Shown one piece after another: positions 1 to 11,334 of a DNA stretch of 64,000 bases. The notes below the pieces were generated by a model. The model saw nothing but the letters and a program-made list of their open reading frames with translations. It made no database searches and was not told where the DNA came from. The position numbers were made by a program, and so were the translations under genes. Numbering within the stretch: position 1 is the stretch's first letter; each line of letters starts with the position of its first letter. This DNA comes from Hypomyces perniciosus (lineage: Eukaryota; Ascomycota; Sordariomycetes; Hypocreales; Hypocreaceae). The stretch covers positions 992,001 to 1,056,000 of the forward strand of contig SPDT01000010.1 of the NCBI GenBank assembly GCA_008477525.1, given 5' to 3'.

Positions 1-154
1 TTCTTCTGAAGACAAAGGAAAGGGGAAATGACACGAGCCATTGTTCTCGCATGGTCTACACGATATATACAGAAGTATACGGAAATCATTCATGACCCGT
101 AATCTGTACAACATGAGGGAAAATGGGGGAAAGGCACCAACCTGCTGGCGATCA
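1..154. other. 3' flank of the RhoGAP gene
   Basis: Short stretch downstream of the minus-strand RhoGAP stop codon, probably its 3' untranslated region. No coding exon is recognisable here. Confidence 0.5.
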
Positions 155-2862
155 CTAGTCATCCATAGGCTTGTCCTCTAGCGTAACACCACGAGGGCTA
201 GACTCTCGTGGAGGCGTAGCTGGCACTCTACGACCACCAACGAATTTAGTACCAATGCCTCTACCCATGCTGTCACGCTTCTCTGAAGCTGTCTCACCAT
301 CAAGGCCTCCCTTGACCGATGTGGATCCATTCACGGTGTCCGGAGGGCTGGAGCTCCCATCAGGTCCAGGGACCTCGAGGCTCGAGCGCTTGATGGCGGC
401 GTGACCTCCCAAACTGCTCCGGTGACGGTCGGACGTCGGGCTGGTCTGAATCGGAAAACGAGTTTCGGGCCCTCCACTACTCCGATCCCGCCGATGGCCT
501 CGGGGGCCAGGTGCCGGACTGGTTGCACGACTCCGCGAGGCAGTGGCTTTTTCAAGCAGTGCCCTATTGCGTTCTTCTACTAGCGCTTTCCTGTTGCTTT
601 CGTCGCTACTGATTGTCCGAGGTCGGTTCCCCGTAACGGAAGAAGAATGGTTGAGCGTGGACATGCGCTTTAGCTCGCTGAAGATGGCGTCCTTATGAGA
701 GAAAAGATCACGGACAAGCCTGCTCGCATGTTTCTCTTCCATCGTGAGAGAAGTTTCTGTCCGTGGACGAAGGATGCATGAGGCCAGGGAGGTAGCCAGA
801 GAGGCAACATACTCCTCATCAGCTGATGTAAGGTCAATCAAACGTGTAAAGTGGTTCATGCAGGCATCCAGGGTAGCGATGTTTGTCAATCGTAGTTGTG
901 TAAGAGTTTGTTGCAACACAGCAATACGAGCATGCTCGGTTGCATCGGCAGCAGAAGTAGTATAAATCGTTCGGACAATTTCATATACATGAGAAGAGAC
1001 GAGTGAGTCTAAGGAGAGGTTTGTCAATACACATAGAGTGATGAGTCGTGAACTTAGTAGTGTGCTTACCTGGCAGTTCGAGGAGGTAAAGTTTGAGGAG
1101 GCTCGCAACCGTAGGGATGTCAAACTCATCGAACACGTCTGGAGGCACTGGTTTGCCGTCGTTGATTTTGGCTCGAAGTTTGTGTGTTTGGGCGAGTGGC
1201 ACGTCAATCAACCATACACCCCTCCGAGCTTCGTCTCCTTCCAAGTCAGGGTAGTGATTGTCAAGATAGGTCAGGATAGCGGTGATAATGACGGGGACCC
1301 GTTTCTTATCAGCTCTTGCTCGGGCCTCCAAGTCAACACCAAATGTCTGCTCGTCCACCTTGTTGTAGTAGTTCTCGTAGACAACCACCTTAGGGATGAA
1401 GCTGCCCGTGCGGTAATTCTCGAGGAGATATCTGAGGTCGCTAACGGGTTGAACAGTCTCTTGGAAGAGCATCATGTTATCAACTGTAGATTGAAGGCTA
1501 GGGATCACGTTGCTTATGGTCCCAGAGAAATCAAGAACGACCGTTTTGATGGCCTTCAGCCTGTCGAGCTCACAGCGTTCGAGAAATTTGAGGTGCAGGA
1601 ACATGCTTTGCTCTAGCTCGCAACGCAGTTCATCAAGCTTCCGCACACCGGCCTTGTACTTCTCATCAGCCTCTCTTGCTTCTCGCTGTAACCGCTGGGT
1701 GGGCGTCTCGTTGGGATGGGAATTGCTGAGAACATTCCAGTTGGCCAGGTATTCACTGACAGTTCCAACCACGGGAGAGTCGCCAGCGTCTGACCCCGTG
1801 GCAGGCAGAGAGAAGGTTCGGCTGAGAGGCTGCTTCTTCTCAGGAATGCCCGCAAGTCGGAATGCCTTAGGTCTCCATTGATAGAACATCTTGGAGCTAT
1901 TGGCAAATGTGTTACCAACGTTTCCGATGAGGCGCAACATGCCATTCGAGATAAGATCCTGCCCAATTCTCTCGGCATAGCTCACACTGGTCGTTCCCAT
2001 GCTCCGCTGGAGGTATTCGACGATATCTGAACCAGCCGAGGTGTTGAGGTATGTACCAAGGATGGGAACTTTGGTTTCTCCCATCTTTATAGTTGACAGC
2101 ATGTGTGATAGGATCTTCTTCATCTGCTCGGGTTGGTAAACATCATCGCCGATTTCATAAATCTCCTCATCTTGCGGCTCCTCTTCCTTCAGAGGCTGCA
2201 CCTTAATTTCGGGAATAGGTTGGTTCTGCTTGGGACTGGATTCCGGGTCTTGAAATGCCAATTTGTTTTCCTCCTCCAGGTCCTCCACCAGCCGGCACTT
2301 ATTGAAGTAATTGGATCGCAACTTCTTGACCGTCTCGGCTTGTCGATCGTGTGCTTTGATGCGCACCTGGAGCTCCTCCTGGGAATCCTGTATGCGAGTT
2401 TCGTGGGCGTCACACCAGCGCGAAAAGGGGTTTACGACTAGGTCGCGAATATTTTGGGCGATGCGCTGGTGGTTTCGAGAAGCTTCTTGCATCTCAGTCC
2501 GAATACCATCGTAAGCCTAGAAATGAATGTTGAGTAGGCTGATCGCTCGGGGAAGCGCAGTGTAATATCGCATACCTTGCGGACAGTAGCGCCATCGTCC
2601 CGTAAGAATCCACCAGTGAGTTTATCGGCAGCGGGCGCAATGTCGCCGAGTCGCTGTCCATAAGCCTCTTCAGCTTCAGCGCGCATTCGGGCCATGGTGA
2701 GAACCTGGCGGTTCTCTACCGCGCCCTGCTGAAGCTTGCCGAACAGGACGCCGAGCCCTGAGCACGGTGTGAGACGGATGAATTTGAGAGCCAAGGGCAG
2801 CTTTTGTGCAACCTACCTGCGGCATAGTCGTTCGCCCAGAAGGAGTCTGCGAACCCCGGCAT
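155..2862 (-). CDS. F-BAR / DEP / RhoGAP domain protein (Rgd2/Rga8 type)
   Basis: Predicted Rho-family GTPase-activating protein acting at the cell cortex, where F-BAR binding to curved membrane would localise control of Cdc42/Rho in polarity and wall growth. Four exons (2862-2817, 2757-2576, 2516-1070, 1008-155) give 842 residues. The ATG at 2862 starts MPGFADSFW, a typical F-BAR beginning, and all junctions keep frame. A DEP domain (about residues 200-295) sits inside the F-BAR region, the layout of the yeast Rgd2/Rga8 group. The RhoGAP fold spans about 475-660 and is followed by a Ser/Arg/Pro-rich tail of about 180 residues. Oddity: where most RhoGAPs have the arginine finger (GxFRxSG), this protein reads GVWLIDV, with Leu instead of Arg. 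The later conserved helix with NIATLDACMNHFTRL is intact. Family assignment is firm; GTPase target and catalytic competence are unknown. Confidence 0.85.
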
Positions 2863-4631
2863 TGTCACCTTCTCCGACTCTCGTGTGTGGCGAGGTGTTG
2901 CAAATGTATCGCAGTGCAGTGCGAGGGTTTTTGCTCTTTTGCTCGCTGGGGTAAGGAGATGGTTTGATGGCGGCGCGTGGCTATGCTTGGGTCTAGGTGA
3001 AGGTTGCTGTGGATAGGGGAGATAGATCGTCGGGTTATCGCTGTACGAGTAAGAAAAGGACGAATGCGACTGGAAGACAATGATGGCAGCGGCGCCAGCG
3101 AGGAAATGTCAGCTGGGAAGACTGTATCGGTCCGTGGATAAGGCCGCTGAGGAGCTTCGCAGAAGGCTCGATAATCAGAGTAAAAGGACGCCGCACTCCG
3201 TTCACAGAAGAAAGATGTTAAATGCAAGTTGTCAAGCTAGAGCCTCACTTGGCTTGGAGGCCTTGGTCTGGGATCTGCGTACTCGTAACGTTGTTCAGCG
3301 TGGCTGGTGTTGGGCCGAAGGTACTCCGTCCACTGTACATACTCGTACCTTCCCATATCAAGACCGTCTCCTTATCACAGATATATTAAGGCCAATCCTG
3401 TTTCTCCTTAAAACAGTTTAAATCACAGGCCAAGCACTGGTTTAGCCATGCATTTCAGAGCCAGAAACTCCCTGATTCACTTCTTGAGTAACCATTGAAT
3501 GATTTCTTTGATTAGTCGGGCAGAGCACTATTTTAAAAGTCTATTGGAACCACTTGCTTTAGCACCTGTCAGCGTTCAGAGTACCGGCCGTTAGCAAGGC
3601 ACTATGACTGCATGCAGACATAAAGGCGTCTTTGTCGTATTCTCTAACACCTGGACTCTCAAAGTTCAGATAACATTCCAGGCAGTATTGAAGCCACGTG
3701 CTGATATTCTGTCTGGGCTCCTCGATACCGCATTCCTGGATAGTACCTGATAATACTTGGATGAGCGAGTTCAAACTGGAATATATGACGATCTCACGAG
3801 CCAGTGAAGACAGAAAGACCAGGAAATCACAACGCTTTGTTTCTCCACGGAACACCCCGTATTACATACGGAGTATGTACAGGCCAGCTAAGATTCAGTG
3901 TTTCCGATGTGACATTCAGCCCCTGAAATATTGTTAGCGCCGAGTCAAGACCATTCATTGGTCTGTAGGGAGTGCCTAGGTACATACCTATTATTAGCCC
4001 TATCGCGCTTTTACAACATACATAAAATCATCGGGATTGATCTCAATCGACTGAAAATGATATTCTTTCACATTGGCCCTCTGCTCCCCTGGTTCTTAAT
4101 CACATGTAAGCTAAAGTTTAAATCCGGGGTTCTAAAATATCGGAGTTTAGCGCTGAGCTATTACTTAACAATAGAATTCCTGGATCATTCTTGGAGCATC
4201 CTAGACGTCTGTCAATCCTGCATGCGCCAACCAACAAGGGTATACTCCCTCTTATGATGTAGTACTACGAAGTACAGTACATACACTGGTAATGGTTTTC
4301 GGAAACAGTGCCCTTTTGACATGATATAAAACACTGTAGAAGAAGGCACAGGTATATCGAGTAAATTTACTAAACTAGGCTTTGCCGTTATTTGTGAGAC
4401 ATGACATAGATTCTACAATTGCTACTCACAGTTATTAGCGTCTCCGTAAGATAACAGTCGCAACTGGACCAGCCAATCCTCATTTGGCGATGTGCGGCTC
4501 CCTCAATCATTATTAACCATCCTCCTCCGCACCGGTTTCATGTCCCGCTTAGCTGTTGACTCTATCTCTTTTATCTTTAGACTTCTCTCTTCGTCCGTTA
4601 TTGATCTTGCCTTATCATCTTGTCTCTTAAA
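2863..4631. other. Intergenic region between RhoGAP and dipeptidase genes
   Basis: Divergent promoter region of about 1.8 kb. The first part is the 5' region of the minus-strand RhoGAP gene; the last 150 bases upstream of 4632 are CT-rich and look like the dipeptidase leader. The middle (about 3430-4450) is AT-rich and non-coding in appearance, with short palindromes such as TACGGAGTA near 3870 and TACGAAGTA near 4267. I see no supported gene. Confidence 0.5.
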
Positions 4632-6160
4632 ATGGCATCGTCCAAAATCCTGCCCAAAAGCGGTGACCTAGACCAGATGGAAGCAGCCGAGCCGCGCAAG
4701 CCGAGCCCCAAGAAGCCGATACTAGCTATCCTGCTCGCTGTTCTCACCATCAGCCTCGTGCACAAACCGCTATTTCACAGCTACCGGCGAGTCTCGGATC
4801 ACTTCTGCGCGAAAACACAGAGCGTGGAAAAAAGAGCGCAGAGGATCCTCTCGACCACTCCGTTGATTGGTATGATGCTATACGAAGTAAGCTGAATGAA
4901 GTACGAATCGAATCTAACTCAGCAACTTGTGTTAGACGGCCATATTGACTTTCCCCTAATCCTTCGTGACGACTATGGTAATCATCTGGATAGCGACGAA
5001 TTCGCCCATGCGTTTGAAAATGGGCAACTCAAGGGTCATGTCGATCTCGCCCGACTGAGAAGCGGTCTCGTAGGAGGTGCTTTCTGGAGCGTATATGCTC
5101 CTTGCCCAAAGAAAGGCGGCGACTTCTCAGATGAAAACTACGCTGCCAGTAAGACCAAGATCCGTATCAATGGTCTGAAGCCTCACTGACCGTTTAATTC
5201 AGGCGTTCAGTATACCCTGAATCAGATTGATATCATGAAAAGATTATTTGCCGCTTATCCTAACGATTTCGCCAGTCAGATTGACAGTTCTGGTGTCATC
5301 AATGCCTTCAAAAGCGGAAAGCTCATCTCGCCTTTGGGAGTCGAGGGTCTTCATCAGATTGGCAACTCTGCCGCTAACCTGCGAATGTTCTATGACCTCG
5401 GTGTGAGATATGCAACTTTGGCTCACAACTGCAACAACAAATTTGCCGATGCCGCCTTGTTGGAGGGCCCTTTCAGGAAGTCCACGCCTCTATGGGGAGG
5501 TGTGAGTCCACTTGGACGCCAGTTGATTCATGAAATGAACCGAATTGGAATGATTGTCGACCTCTCTCATGTTAGGTGAGTTGCGCCACTGCATCCCTGT
5601 GATTGTTACCAAAGTTGACTTTCGGCCCAAGTGAGGATACGATGGTAGATGTTCTTGGTGGGCGAGACGGCTGGACTGGGTCCAGAGCGCCAGTCATCTT
5701 CTCCCATAGCTCGGCCTGGAGCATTTGCCCTCACCCACGTAATGTCAAGGACCACGTCTTGCAACTGGTCAAGAAGCACAACTCACTGGTCATGGTCAAC
5801 ATTTACCCACAGTTTATCGCATGTGTAGACAACAGCAACGAGAATGGCCTTCCTGATGAAGACCCTGACAACGCCACATTGGATCGAGTTATTGAGCATA
5901 TCATGCACATTGGAAACCTCATTGGCTACGATCATGTCGGCATTGGCACCGATTTTGACGGAATCGAGACGGTCCCTAAAGGTCTTGAGGATGTTTCCAA
6001 GTACCCAGATCTGATTGCTGGGCTCTTAAGGCGAGGAGTTAGTGATGCGGATGCGGCGAAGGTTGCGGGTGGCAATTTGATTCGCGTTTGGAAGGGCGTG
6101 GATGCCGTGGCTGCTCAAATGAAAGCTGAAGGGGCACCAATCATGGAGGATGAATTGTAG
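4632..6160 (+). CDS. Membrane dipeptidase (peptidase family M19, renal dipeptidase type)
   Basis: Zinc metallopeptidase expected to hydrolyse dipeptides at a membrane surface. Four exons (4632-4869, 4936-5148, 5203-5575, 5632-6160) give 450 residues, normal for M19. Residues about 27-48 form one hydrophobic segment after a charged start, so the protein is probably a type II membrane protein rather than a secreted one. M19 hallmarks are visible: the metal-binding HxD in DGHIDFP (residues 82 and 84), a Glu in GVEGLHQIG, a His in VIFSHSSAW, and the C-terminal DHVGIGTDFDG block. The ATG at 4632 is chosen because a slightly earlier in-frame start would be a non-ATG codon. All three introns have GT-AG ends and restore the frame exactly. 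Substrate is not deducible; fungal members are often annotated as dipeptidases of unknown physiological role. Confidence 0.88.
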
Positions 6161-6339
6161 AGGGCATAGATGGTGATACCCATTGCTCCGCCGTCTGTCA
6201 TGCCACCATCTCGTCATATATCGTTTATACACACACATATCGTACACATGCTGACTGCCCTTTTGCTTGAACGAGTTTTCCAGCATTTCCATTTCAATGC
6301 TGCTCTAGCCTCCTCCACCGTACCATAGCCAAACCGCCC

Positions 6340-6821
6340 TTAACCTCTGCGATCCACCCTGTTGAGCTTGTTGGCTGTTGCGGTCTGCGTTCTTGTTCGT
6401 TGACCGCGCACTGGCAGACCCATGGCGTGACGTCTACCACGATATGAACCAATATCTTTTAATCTCCTGATATTCTCCTGCACTTGTCTTCTCGCGTCGG
6501 TCTCTATTGTCATTTGGGACAGCTCGGCCGTCAAAGAGGTGACTGTTCTCGGAGCAAGGGAGCCGACTTTCGCGAGTTTGTGAATAGAGTATTTGGCCAT
6601 AATTCGAGTGGAAGTGGTCGGTCCGAGCGCATAGAAAGACTCGAGGGCTTTCTAGAGAGATGTCAGGATTGGATGTCCATGTGAAAGGATGGTCGCACGT
6701 TGCATTGGTTATCTGACCTTGACCAACTTCCCCTCGGTGAAGTTGATTCCTAGAATGAACACCTGAGCGAATTGGTTAGTCTAGAAGCCCAATAACCACA
6801 CAGTAAACTAAGACATACCAT
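6340..6821 (-). CDS. Mitochondrial small ribosomal subunit protein uS13m (Sws2 type)
   Basis: Structural protein of the mitoribosomal small-subunit head. Exons 6821-6819, 6762-6718 and 6651-6340 give 119 residues. The first exon is the ATG alone, immediately followed by a GTATGT donor; the next exon opens GTG TTC ATT CTA, giving MVFILGINF, the expected uS13 N-terminus. The body carries the uS13 signature: helix-turn-helix at ALGPTTSTRI, DIGSYRGRRHAMGLPVRGQRTRT, and a basic C-terminal tail. An alternative is that translation begins at the internal Met of the last exon (position 6600), but that would remove the first third of a conserved fold, so the spliced start is strongly preferred. It shares a divergent promoter of about 310 bp with the cyclophilin gene. 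Confidence 0.85.
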
Positions 6822-7133
6822 TGCTGTACCTGTTTTGGACTTATCACATTTCAATCCACTGTCGTTTCCCAGATCGCATGTGTCGAGCCGGTGGATGAAA
6901 AAGAGGATGCTTTCGAACGGATAAACCAAGGATAATTCTGCCAAGCCGCACGCAATTGCGCACTGTCGCAGCGCCCTGTGTAACACCAGCCCCTGGTCCG
7001 TTCAGCGGGGAAGCACCCCAGACGGACCGATCTAAAGTATACGTATAGGTGTCCCTCCCCCAATCTCCGCCTGCTTCTCTCTTCTCTCTTTAACAATCAA
7101 AGTCGATTCAATTGCATAGTCGACAATTCCGCC
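6822..7133. promoter_or_regulatory. Shared divergent promoter, uS13m / ER cyclophilin
   Basis: Only 312 bp separate the ATG codons of these two divergent genes, so both promoters and both 5' leaders must lie here. The part next to the cyclophilin start is CT-rich (about 7050-7095), typical of fungal transcription start regions. I could not identify a specific factor site with confidence. Confidence 0.5.
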
Positions 7134-8149
7134 ATGTTCAGTTTCAGGCGAGTCTTTGTCACCGCCCTTCTCTTCGTAGTTGGGTTGGTTCTGTTTGCCC
7201 GCACAGCTGAGGCTGCTAAGGGACCCAAGATCACACACAAGGTCTACTTCGACATCGAGCATGGCGATGAGAAGCTCGGCCGCATTGTCATAGGGCTCTA
7301 CGGAAAGACTGTCCCCAAGACAACCGAAAACTTCGTCGCTCTAGCCACCGGCGAGAAGGGCTTTGGGTACCAGGGCTCTGGCTTCCACCGTGTCATCAAG
7401 GACTTCATGATCCAGGGTGGTGACTTCACTAACGGCGATGGCACTGGCGGCAAGTCGAGTAAGTTTCCGGGCATTCCAACTGAGCGTTGGTGTTCAATTG
7501 GCTGATGCATGTGGGGAATAGTCTTTGGCAACAAGTTCAAGGATGAGAACTTCAAGCTCAAGCACACCAAGAAGGGTCTTTTGTCCATGGCCAACGCCGG
7601 TCCTGACACCAATGGCTCCCAGTTCTTCATCACCACTGTTGTTACTTCGTACGGATGACCTCTAAATCGCCTGCTTAGAATTGCGATTCCTAACATATTA
7701 TAGGTGGCTTGACGGCCGACACGTTGTCTTCGGCGAGGTCCTCGAGGGCTATGACATCGTCGACAAGATCCAGAACGTCAAGACTGCGGCCGGTGACCGT
7801 CCCGAGAAAGAGGTCAAGATTGCTAAGAGTGGCCAGTTGGAAGTTCCCCCCGAAGGTATTCATGTCGAGCTCTAAGATCCTACACTGTGTCTCAAACTCT
7901 CGCTTTCCGTCGCCGGTGTGCTGATGAGTTTAACCTTGTCTTTCAGAGCTCTTCCGTGGAGCCGATTGGGCTTCTGGCACAGGTCCCGCAGAAGATCCGA
8001 TGATGGGACATCTAGTCAATAAGGCACCCGACGACTGGACTTTGCTGCAGAAGGGGATGATGTTTGGCGTTATCGTGACTGCAGTTGCTATCTGCGTCCG
8101 ATGGAGCAAGAACCGATCTAATGCTGTCCATGCCAAGTCCCTGGCTTGA
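7134..8149 (+). CDS. cypB: ER cyclophilin B (peptidyl-prolyl isomerase), possibly with two C-terminal isoforms
   Basis: Peptidyl-prolyl cis-trans isomerase of the secretory pathway, assisting protein folding in the ER. Exons 7134-7458, 7522-7648, 7704-7855 and 7947-8149 give 268 residues. A signal peptide (residues about 1-26, ending TAEAA) is followed by a complete cyclophilin domain with [22 protein letters not shown] and [10 protein letters not shown]. The fourth exon encodes an acidic linker and one hydrophobic segment ([15 protein letters not shown]) followed by basic residues, so this form would be anchored with its catalytic domain in the lumen. If the last intron (7856-7946) is retained, translation stops at 7875 after EGIHVEL, giving a soluble 207-residue form whose last four residues resemble ER-retrieval signals of the HDEL/HEEL kind. 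Both endings look meaningful; which one dominates cannot be told from DNA. Confidence 0.85.
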
Positions 8150-8463
8150 TGAGCGTCTAAAAGCAAGATATAGGAGGAATGAAGCATTGTTCTCGGGTAA
8201 AATTTACGTAGTCCTGTGTACAATGATAAGTTTCTCTCCCTCAAATGAATGCGTAGTAGGTGGTTGGAATGCTGCTGTTCTCATCTCGCGATGCGATTGT
8301 CAACATCCCTGTCACGTGGGATGTTAAAAAAGCTACGAGTTCTACAGACATCTAAAATCTGTAGTTCACAATGAGAAATCATCTCTCCCCACAGACCTGC
8401 CAGAAGGAAAATTACAAATTAATACCGTCTCATTCAAGTCCAAATAAATAATCGGAGTTGAAA
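8150..8463. other. Intergenic, cyclophilin 3' end to Trm112 start
   Basis: About 310 bp with no coding signal; it must contain the cyclophilin 3' end and the Trm112 promoter. An AT-rich stretch lies at about 8325-8460. Confidence 0.4.
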
Positions 8464-8972
8464 ATGAAAGTTCTCAGCCTCAACTTCCTCACCTGTGCCG
8501 TCAAGGCCTGCAAAAGCTCATCCAGCTCATATCCTTTACACCCCAAGGATGCAGAGCTCGTCCAAGATGAGATTGAGCTCAACCCCGACATGCTGATCAA
8601 TGTGCTGCCGCGCTTGGACTGGGCTGCCCTTCGCACAACATCATCAGAGGTAAATAAAAGCCCGTGATTTTCTATACAGATTTTGACTTGAGATTGGAGG
8701 GGCTTAAACCAGCAAAAACCCCCACTCCCTGTCCTGTCAACTTTTTTTTTGCTAACGCGATTTTCTGTTACTAGTTGGGCTTCCCTCAGTTGCCTGAGCA
8801 GGCTCCTACGCAAGAGGAGTTGCAGGCTGATGAAAAGATGATCCAGGACTTGCATCACCTGCTGCTCGAGACACAGATTTCCGAGGGCAAATTGGTGTGC
8901 GCCAATTGTGGGCACGAGTACGCTGTGAAGGAAGGCATCGCAAACTTCCTACTGCCCAGTCATTTGGTATAG
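8464..8972 (+). CDS. trm112: Trm112, activator subunit of tRNA, rRNA and eRF1 methyltransferases
   Basis: Small zinc-binding partner that stabilises several SAM-dependent methyltransferases (in yeast Trm9, Trm11, Mtq2 and Bud23), linking tRNA modification, release-factor methylation and 18S rRNA methylation. Exons 8464-8649 and 8775-8972 give 127 residues, close to the usual length. The N-terminal FLTCAVKAC supplies the first cysteine pair and LVCANCGHEYAVKEGIANFLL the second pair, which together form the zinc knot. The C-terminal GIANFLLPSHLV matches the methyltransferase-binding end of the family. The intron (8650-8774) has GTAAAT and CTAG ends and lies between E62 and L63. The start is the ATG at 8464; the only earlier in-frame start is a TTG codon. 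Confidence 0.93.
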
Positions 8973-9335
8973 TGTTCGTTCGCTTTTCAGGCTGAGAGAC
9001 GAAAGGCAACGGCAGAAATGGCGACAAGATAAAAAAAAAGGCATTGTATAGGGGACATGGGACTTTGAATCCGGATGGAGTACTGGCGTTTCTTTGTGGA
9101 TGAATTGAGTCGGAATGGAAGCTGCAAATAGTGATATCCGTCCAATCTTCGCACATTATGTGATCCTCCCAATTCTACGCTTTGCCAGTCCTCGCCGTAT
9201 CGTCGCGCGGGCCTTCATTGACAAGCGTACATATTAAAACGACGACCCTTAAACTCCATATCTAACATTGGTATAATACAGGACATCGAAGTACTGTCCA
9301 CCAGACCACTTGCTACTGCACAAATAAAAGAATCA
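8973..9335. other. Convergent intergenic region, Trm112 / BIG1
   Basis: About 360 bp between two convergent stop codons. It should hold both 3' untranslated regions; an A-run at about 9031-9039 is the only notable feature. No gene seen. Confidence 0.4.
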
Positions 9336-10322
9336 TTAGTTCTTCTTCTGAGCAGCCGGTCCCATCTCCTTCTCAAATGCGCCGTAGGAAACCTCAACGC
9401 TACCAAGTGCCTTGAGTCCAACCCCAAGGATAGATAACAGGACAATTGCTGTAATGAGGGCCATGAAAATACCTATATAAGCGATGAGCATGGAAACCAT
9501 TCGCCGACACAACTCATTCCTTACCTGGAGTGAAAAATTGGTATTTCTCGAAGAGTGGACGTTTATTCCACTCTGTGTTGTTCCCCCGTCGCTGGATTTG
9601 AGTGTTCTGGACGTTTCTCTTGAGATCCATACGCAGAGGTTCCTCAAAATTGGGATCGTAAGTTGGCTCCCTTGGGGTCGAGAGGAAGATGACCGTGAAG
9701 CTGTCGCCCTCTAGAGTGGCCTCAAGGTTCTGTGCAAGAACATCATCTAGCAACTTATTAGCTGAGGGAAATCTGGACTCAGCCAGCCAAGTCATCACCA
9801 ACCGTTCTCGGTCAAAGCACCTGTTCTATCGTCGGAAGACAGAGACGCCAGCTTGACATCTTCAAGAGTAGCACTCTTGCCCTTCTTCGCACAGGCGGCC
9901 TTGATATATTCGGAGAGCTGAGCGCCTGCCAGATCTCCGATGACTTCTGACACGGTGTACTTGGCCTGGACTCGCTTGTCCTCGACGGCTCGACAGAGAT
10001 GTGGCATCGCGCAGCCATTATATCGGCGAAGGTCGGCAGCGTTCAAACCGGGCTGCGAAACGACGAGGTATCTGTCGGTAGGACATGTCGACAAAAACTC
10101 CTTGGCAAAGGACAGCACTTGGTTGCTCGATTGGATTTGGTCCGCGTTGGGGGCTTTCGCAAACCTGGCATGTTGTTAGCTCCAGGCTCAGCTTGTTCAT
10201 GTACGTAACAATAGGCAATCCGCGTACGATGAAGTAGATAGGAGAGCCCATGGTGAGGAGTCAGAGAAAGCAGTAGCTGCTCCAGAGAGCGCCAAAAGAC
10301 CGGCAAGCAACTGGGTATGCAT
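9336..10322 (-). CDS. big1: BIG1 family ER membrane protein (cell-wall beta-1,6-glucan)
   Basis: BIG1 is an ER membrane glycoprotein needed for normal beta-1,6-glucan levels in yeast; it is related to Voa1 and the V-ATPase accessory subunit Ac45. Four exons (10322-10228, 10164-9803, 9761-9525, 9472-9336) give 276 residues. The N-terminus is a clear signal peptide (LLAGLLALSGAATA) followed by FSDSSPWALLSTS, a hallmark start of the family. A lumenal domain with paired cysteines (STCPTDRY, GCAMPHLC, AACAKKG) follows, and near the end a transmembrane helix (FMALITAIVLLSILGVGL) precedes a short tail ending in AAQKKN. That KKxx-like tail is compatible with ER retrieval. All intron phases agree. Confidence 0.82.
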
Positions 10323-10600
10323 GGCCGATGTCGTCAATGTGGGATCAGCTTGCTGATTATCCTGTCAATAAGACCCGATCCTCAATGAAGGGAGGCGTCG
10401 CAACGCGATGCCATCATCCCTCGCTTATGTAACAATCGCTATACATGCAATCCCTCGTTTAACGCACACCTAGGTGAGGATGTGGGTGGATCAGTGGGAT
10501 TTTGCATGTAAGAAAAAATACGGTTCTCGCTGTTGTTACCAACCTGGTTAATACCTTGTAGCTATCGTTTGAAGTGTTGCACTGAGCAAGCTTTACTAGG

Positions 10601-11334
10601 ATGTTCGCGAAACCGAGACCAAAGAAGAGCCCACTTCCACCGCCGAGTAAAAAGCGAAAGCGAACATTCGCCATTGAAGAGATATCATTTGACAATGAGG
10701 CACGACAAGAATACCTTACCGGCTTCCACAAGCGCAAGCAACAGCGGATAAAACAAGCACAGGAGGAAGCAGCCAAAAAAGCTCGACAGGAGAGACTGGA
10801 GACTCGCAAACAGGTACCGTTCTGCGCCAATAGCAATGGCAGTGGCCACTCCCGCTGGCTACATGAATTCTAACATAGCATTGGTTCTAGCTTCGGGAAG
10901 AGCGTCGCCGAGAAGTTGAAGAGCATGTTGAGAAGGTCAACAAAATGCTAAGAGAGTCCGGAGAGATAGCAGATGATGCTGAGAAAGAGTCAGAGAAGGA
11001 ATCGGATGAAGAATGGGATGGATTTCCCGACCGGCCGGATCTCGAAATCGTTGATCATGAGGAAGAGTACATCGACGAGGATCGTTACACTACAGTTACG
11101 GTTGAGACGGTTTCAGTATCACGAGATGGACTAGAAAAGCCCGCAGTTCTGGGAGAGGAGATCGGTGAGGATAAGAACGAAGGCTCGGACAATGACGACC
11201 AGGGTTCAACGACCAAGCCAGCCGGCTCAACAAGACCCAAGAAGAAGAAGAAGCAATTCCGCTACGAATCAAAAATAGAGAGGCAGTTAACGGAGAGGAG
11301 GCAGAAGGCTAAGAACAGGTCACGGAGAGAATAA
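10601..11334 (+). CDS. Nop25 / Rrp17 family nucleolar protein
   Basis: Rrp17-type proteins are nucleolar and act in pre-60S maturation as 5'-end rRNA exonucleases or associated factors. Exons 10601-10813 and 10891-11334 give 218 residues. The N-terminal half carries the Nop25 signature: a basic patch (SKKRKRTF), then FDNEARQEYLTGFHKRKQQR and a long basic-acidic coiled coil (EEAAKKARQERLETRKQ, then LREERRREVEE). The middle is acidic (EKESEKESDEEWDG) and the C-terminus is a lysine/arginine-rich tail, probably a nucleolar targeting signal. The intron lies between Q71 and L72 in phase 0 and restores the coiled coil. Assigned by motif layout; exonuclease activity is not shown by the sequence. Confidence 0.78.

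Noticed and set aside
3559..3855. 98-codon minus-strand frame upstream of the dipeptidase
   Set aside because: Has a somewhat protein-like composition but no splice partners, no family resemblance and an AT-rich context; could be a gene relic but not supported.
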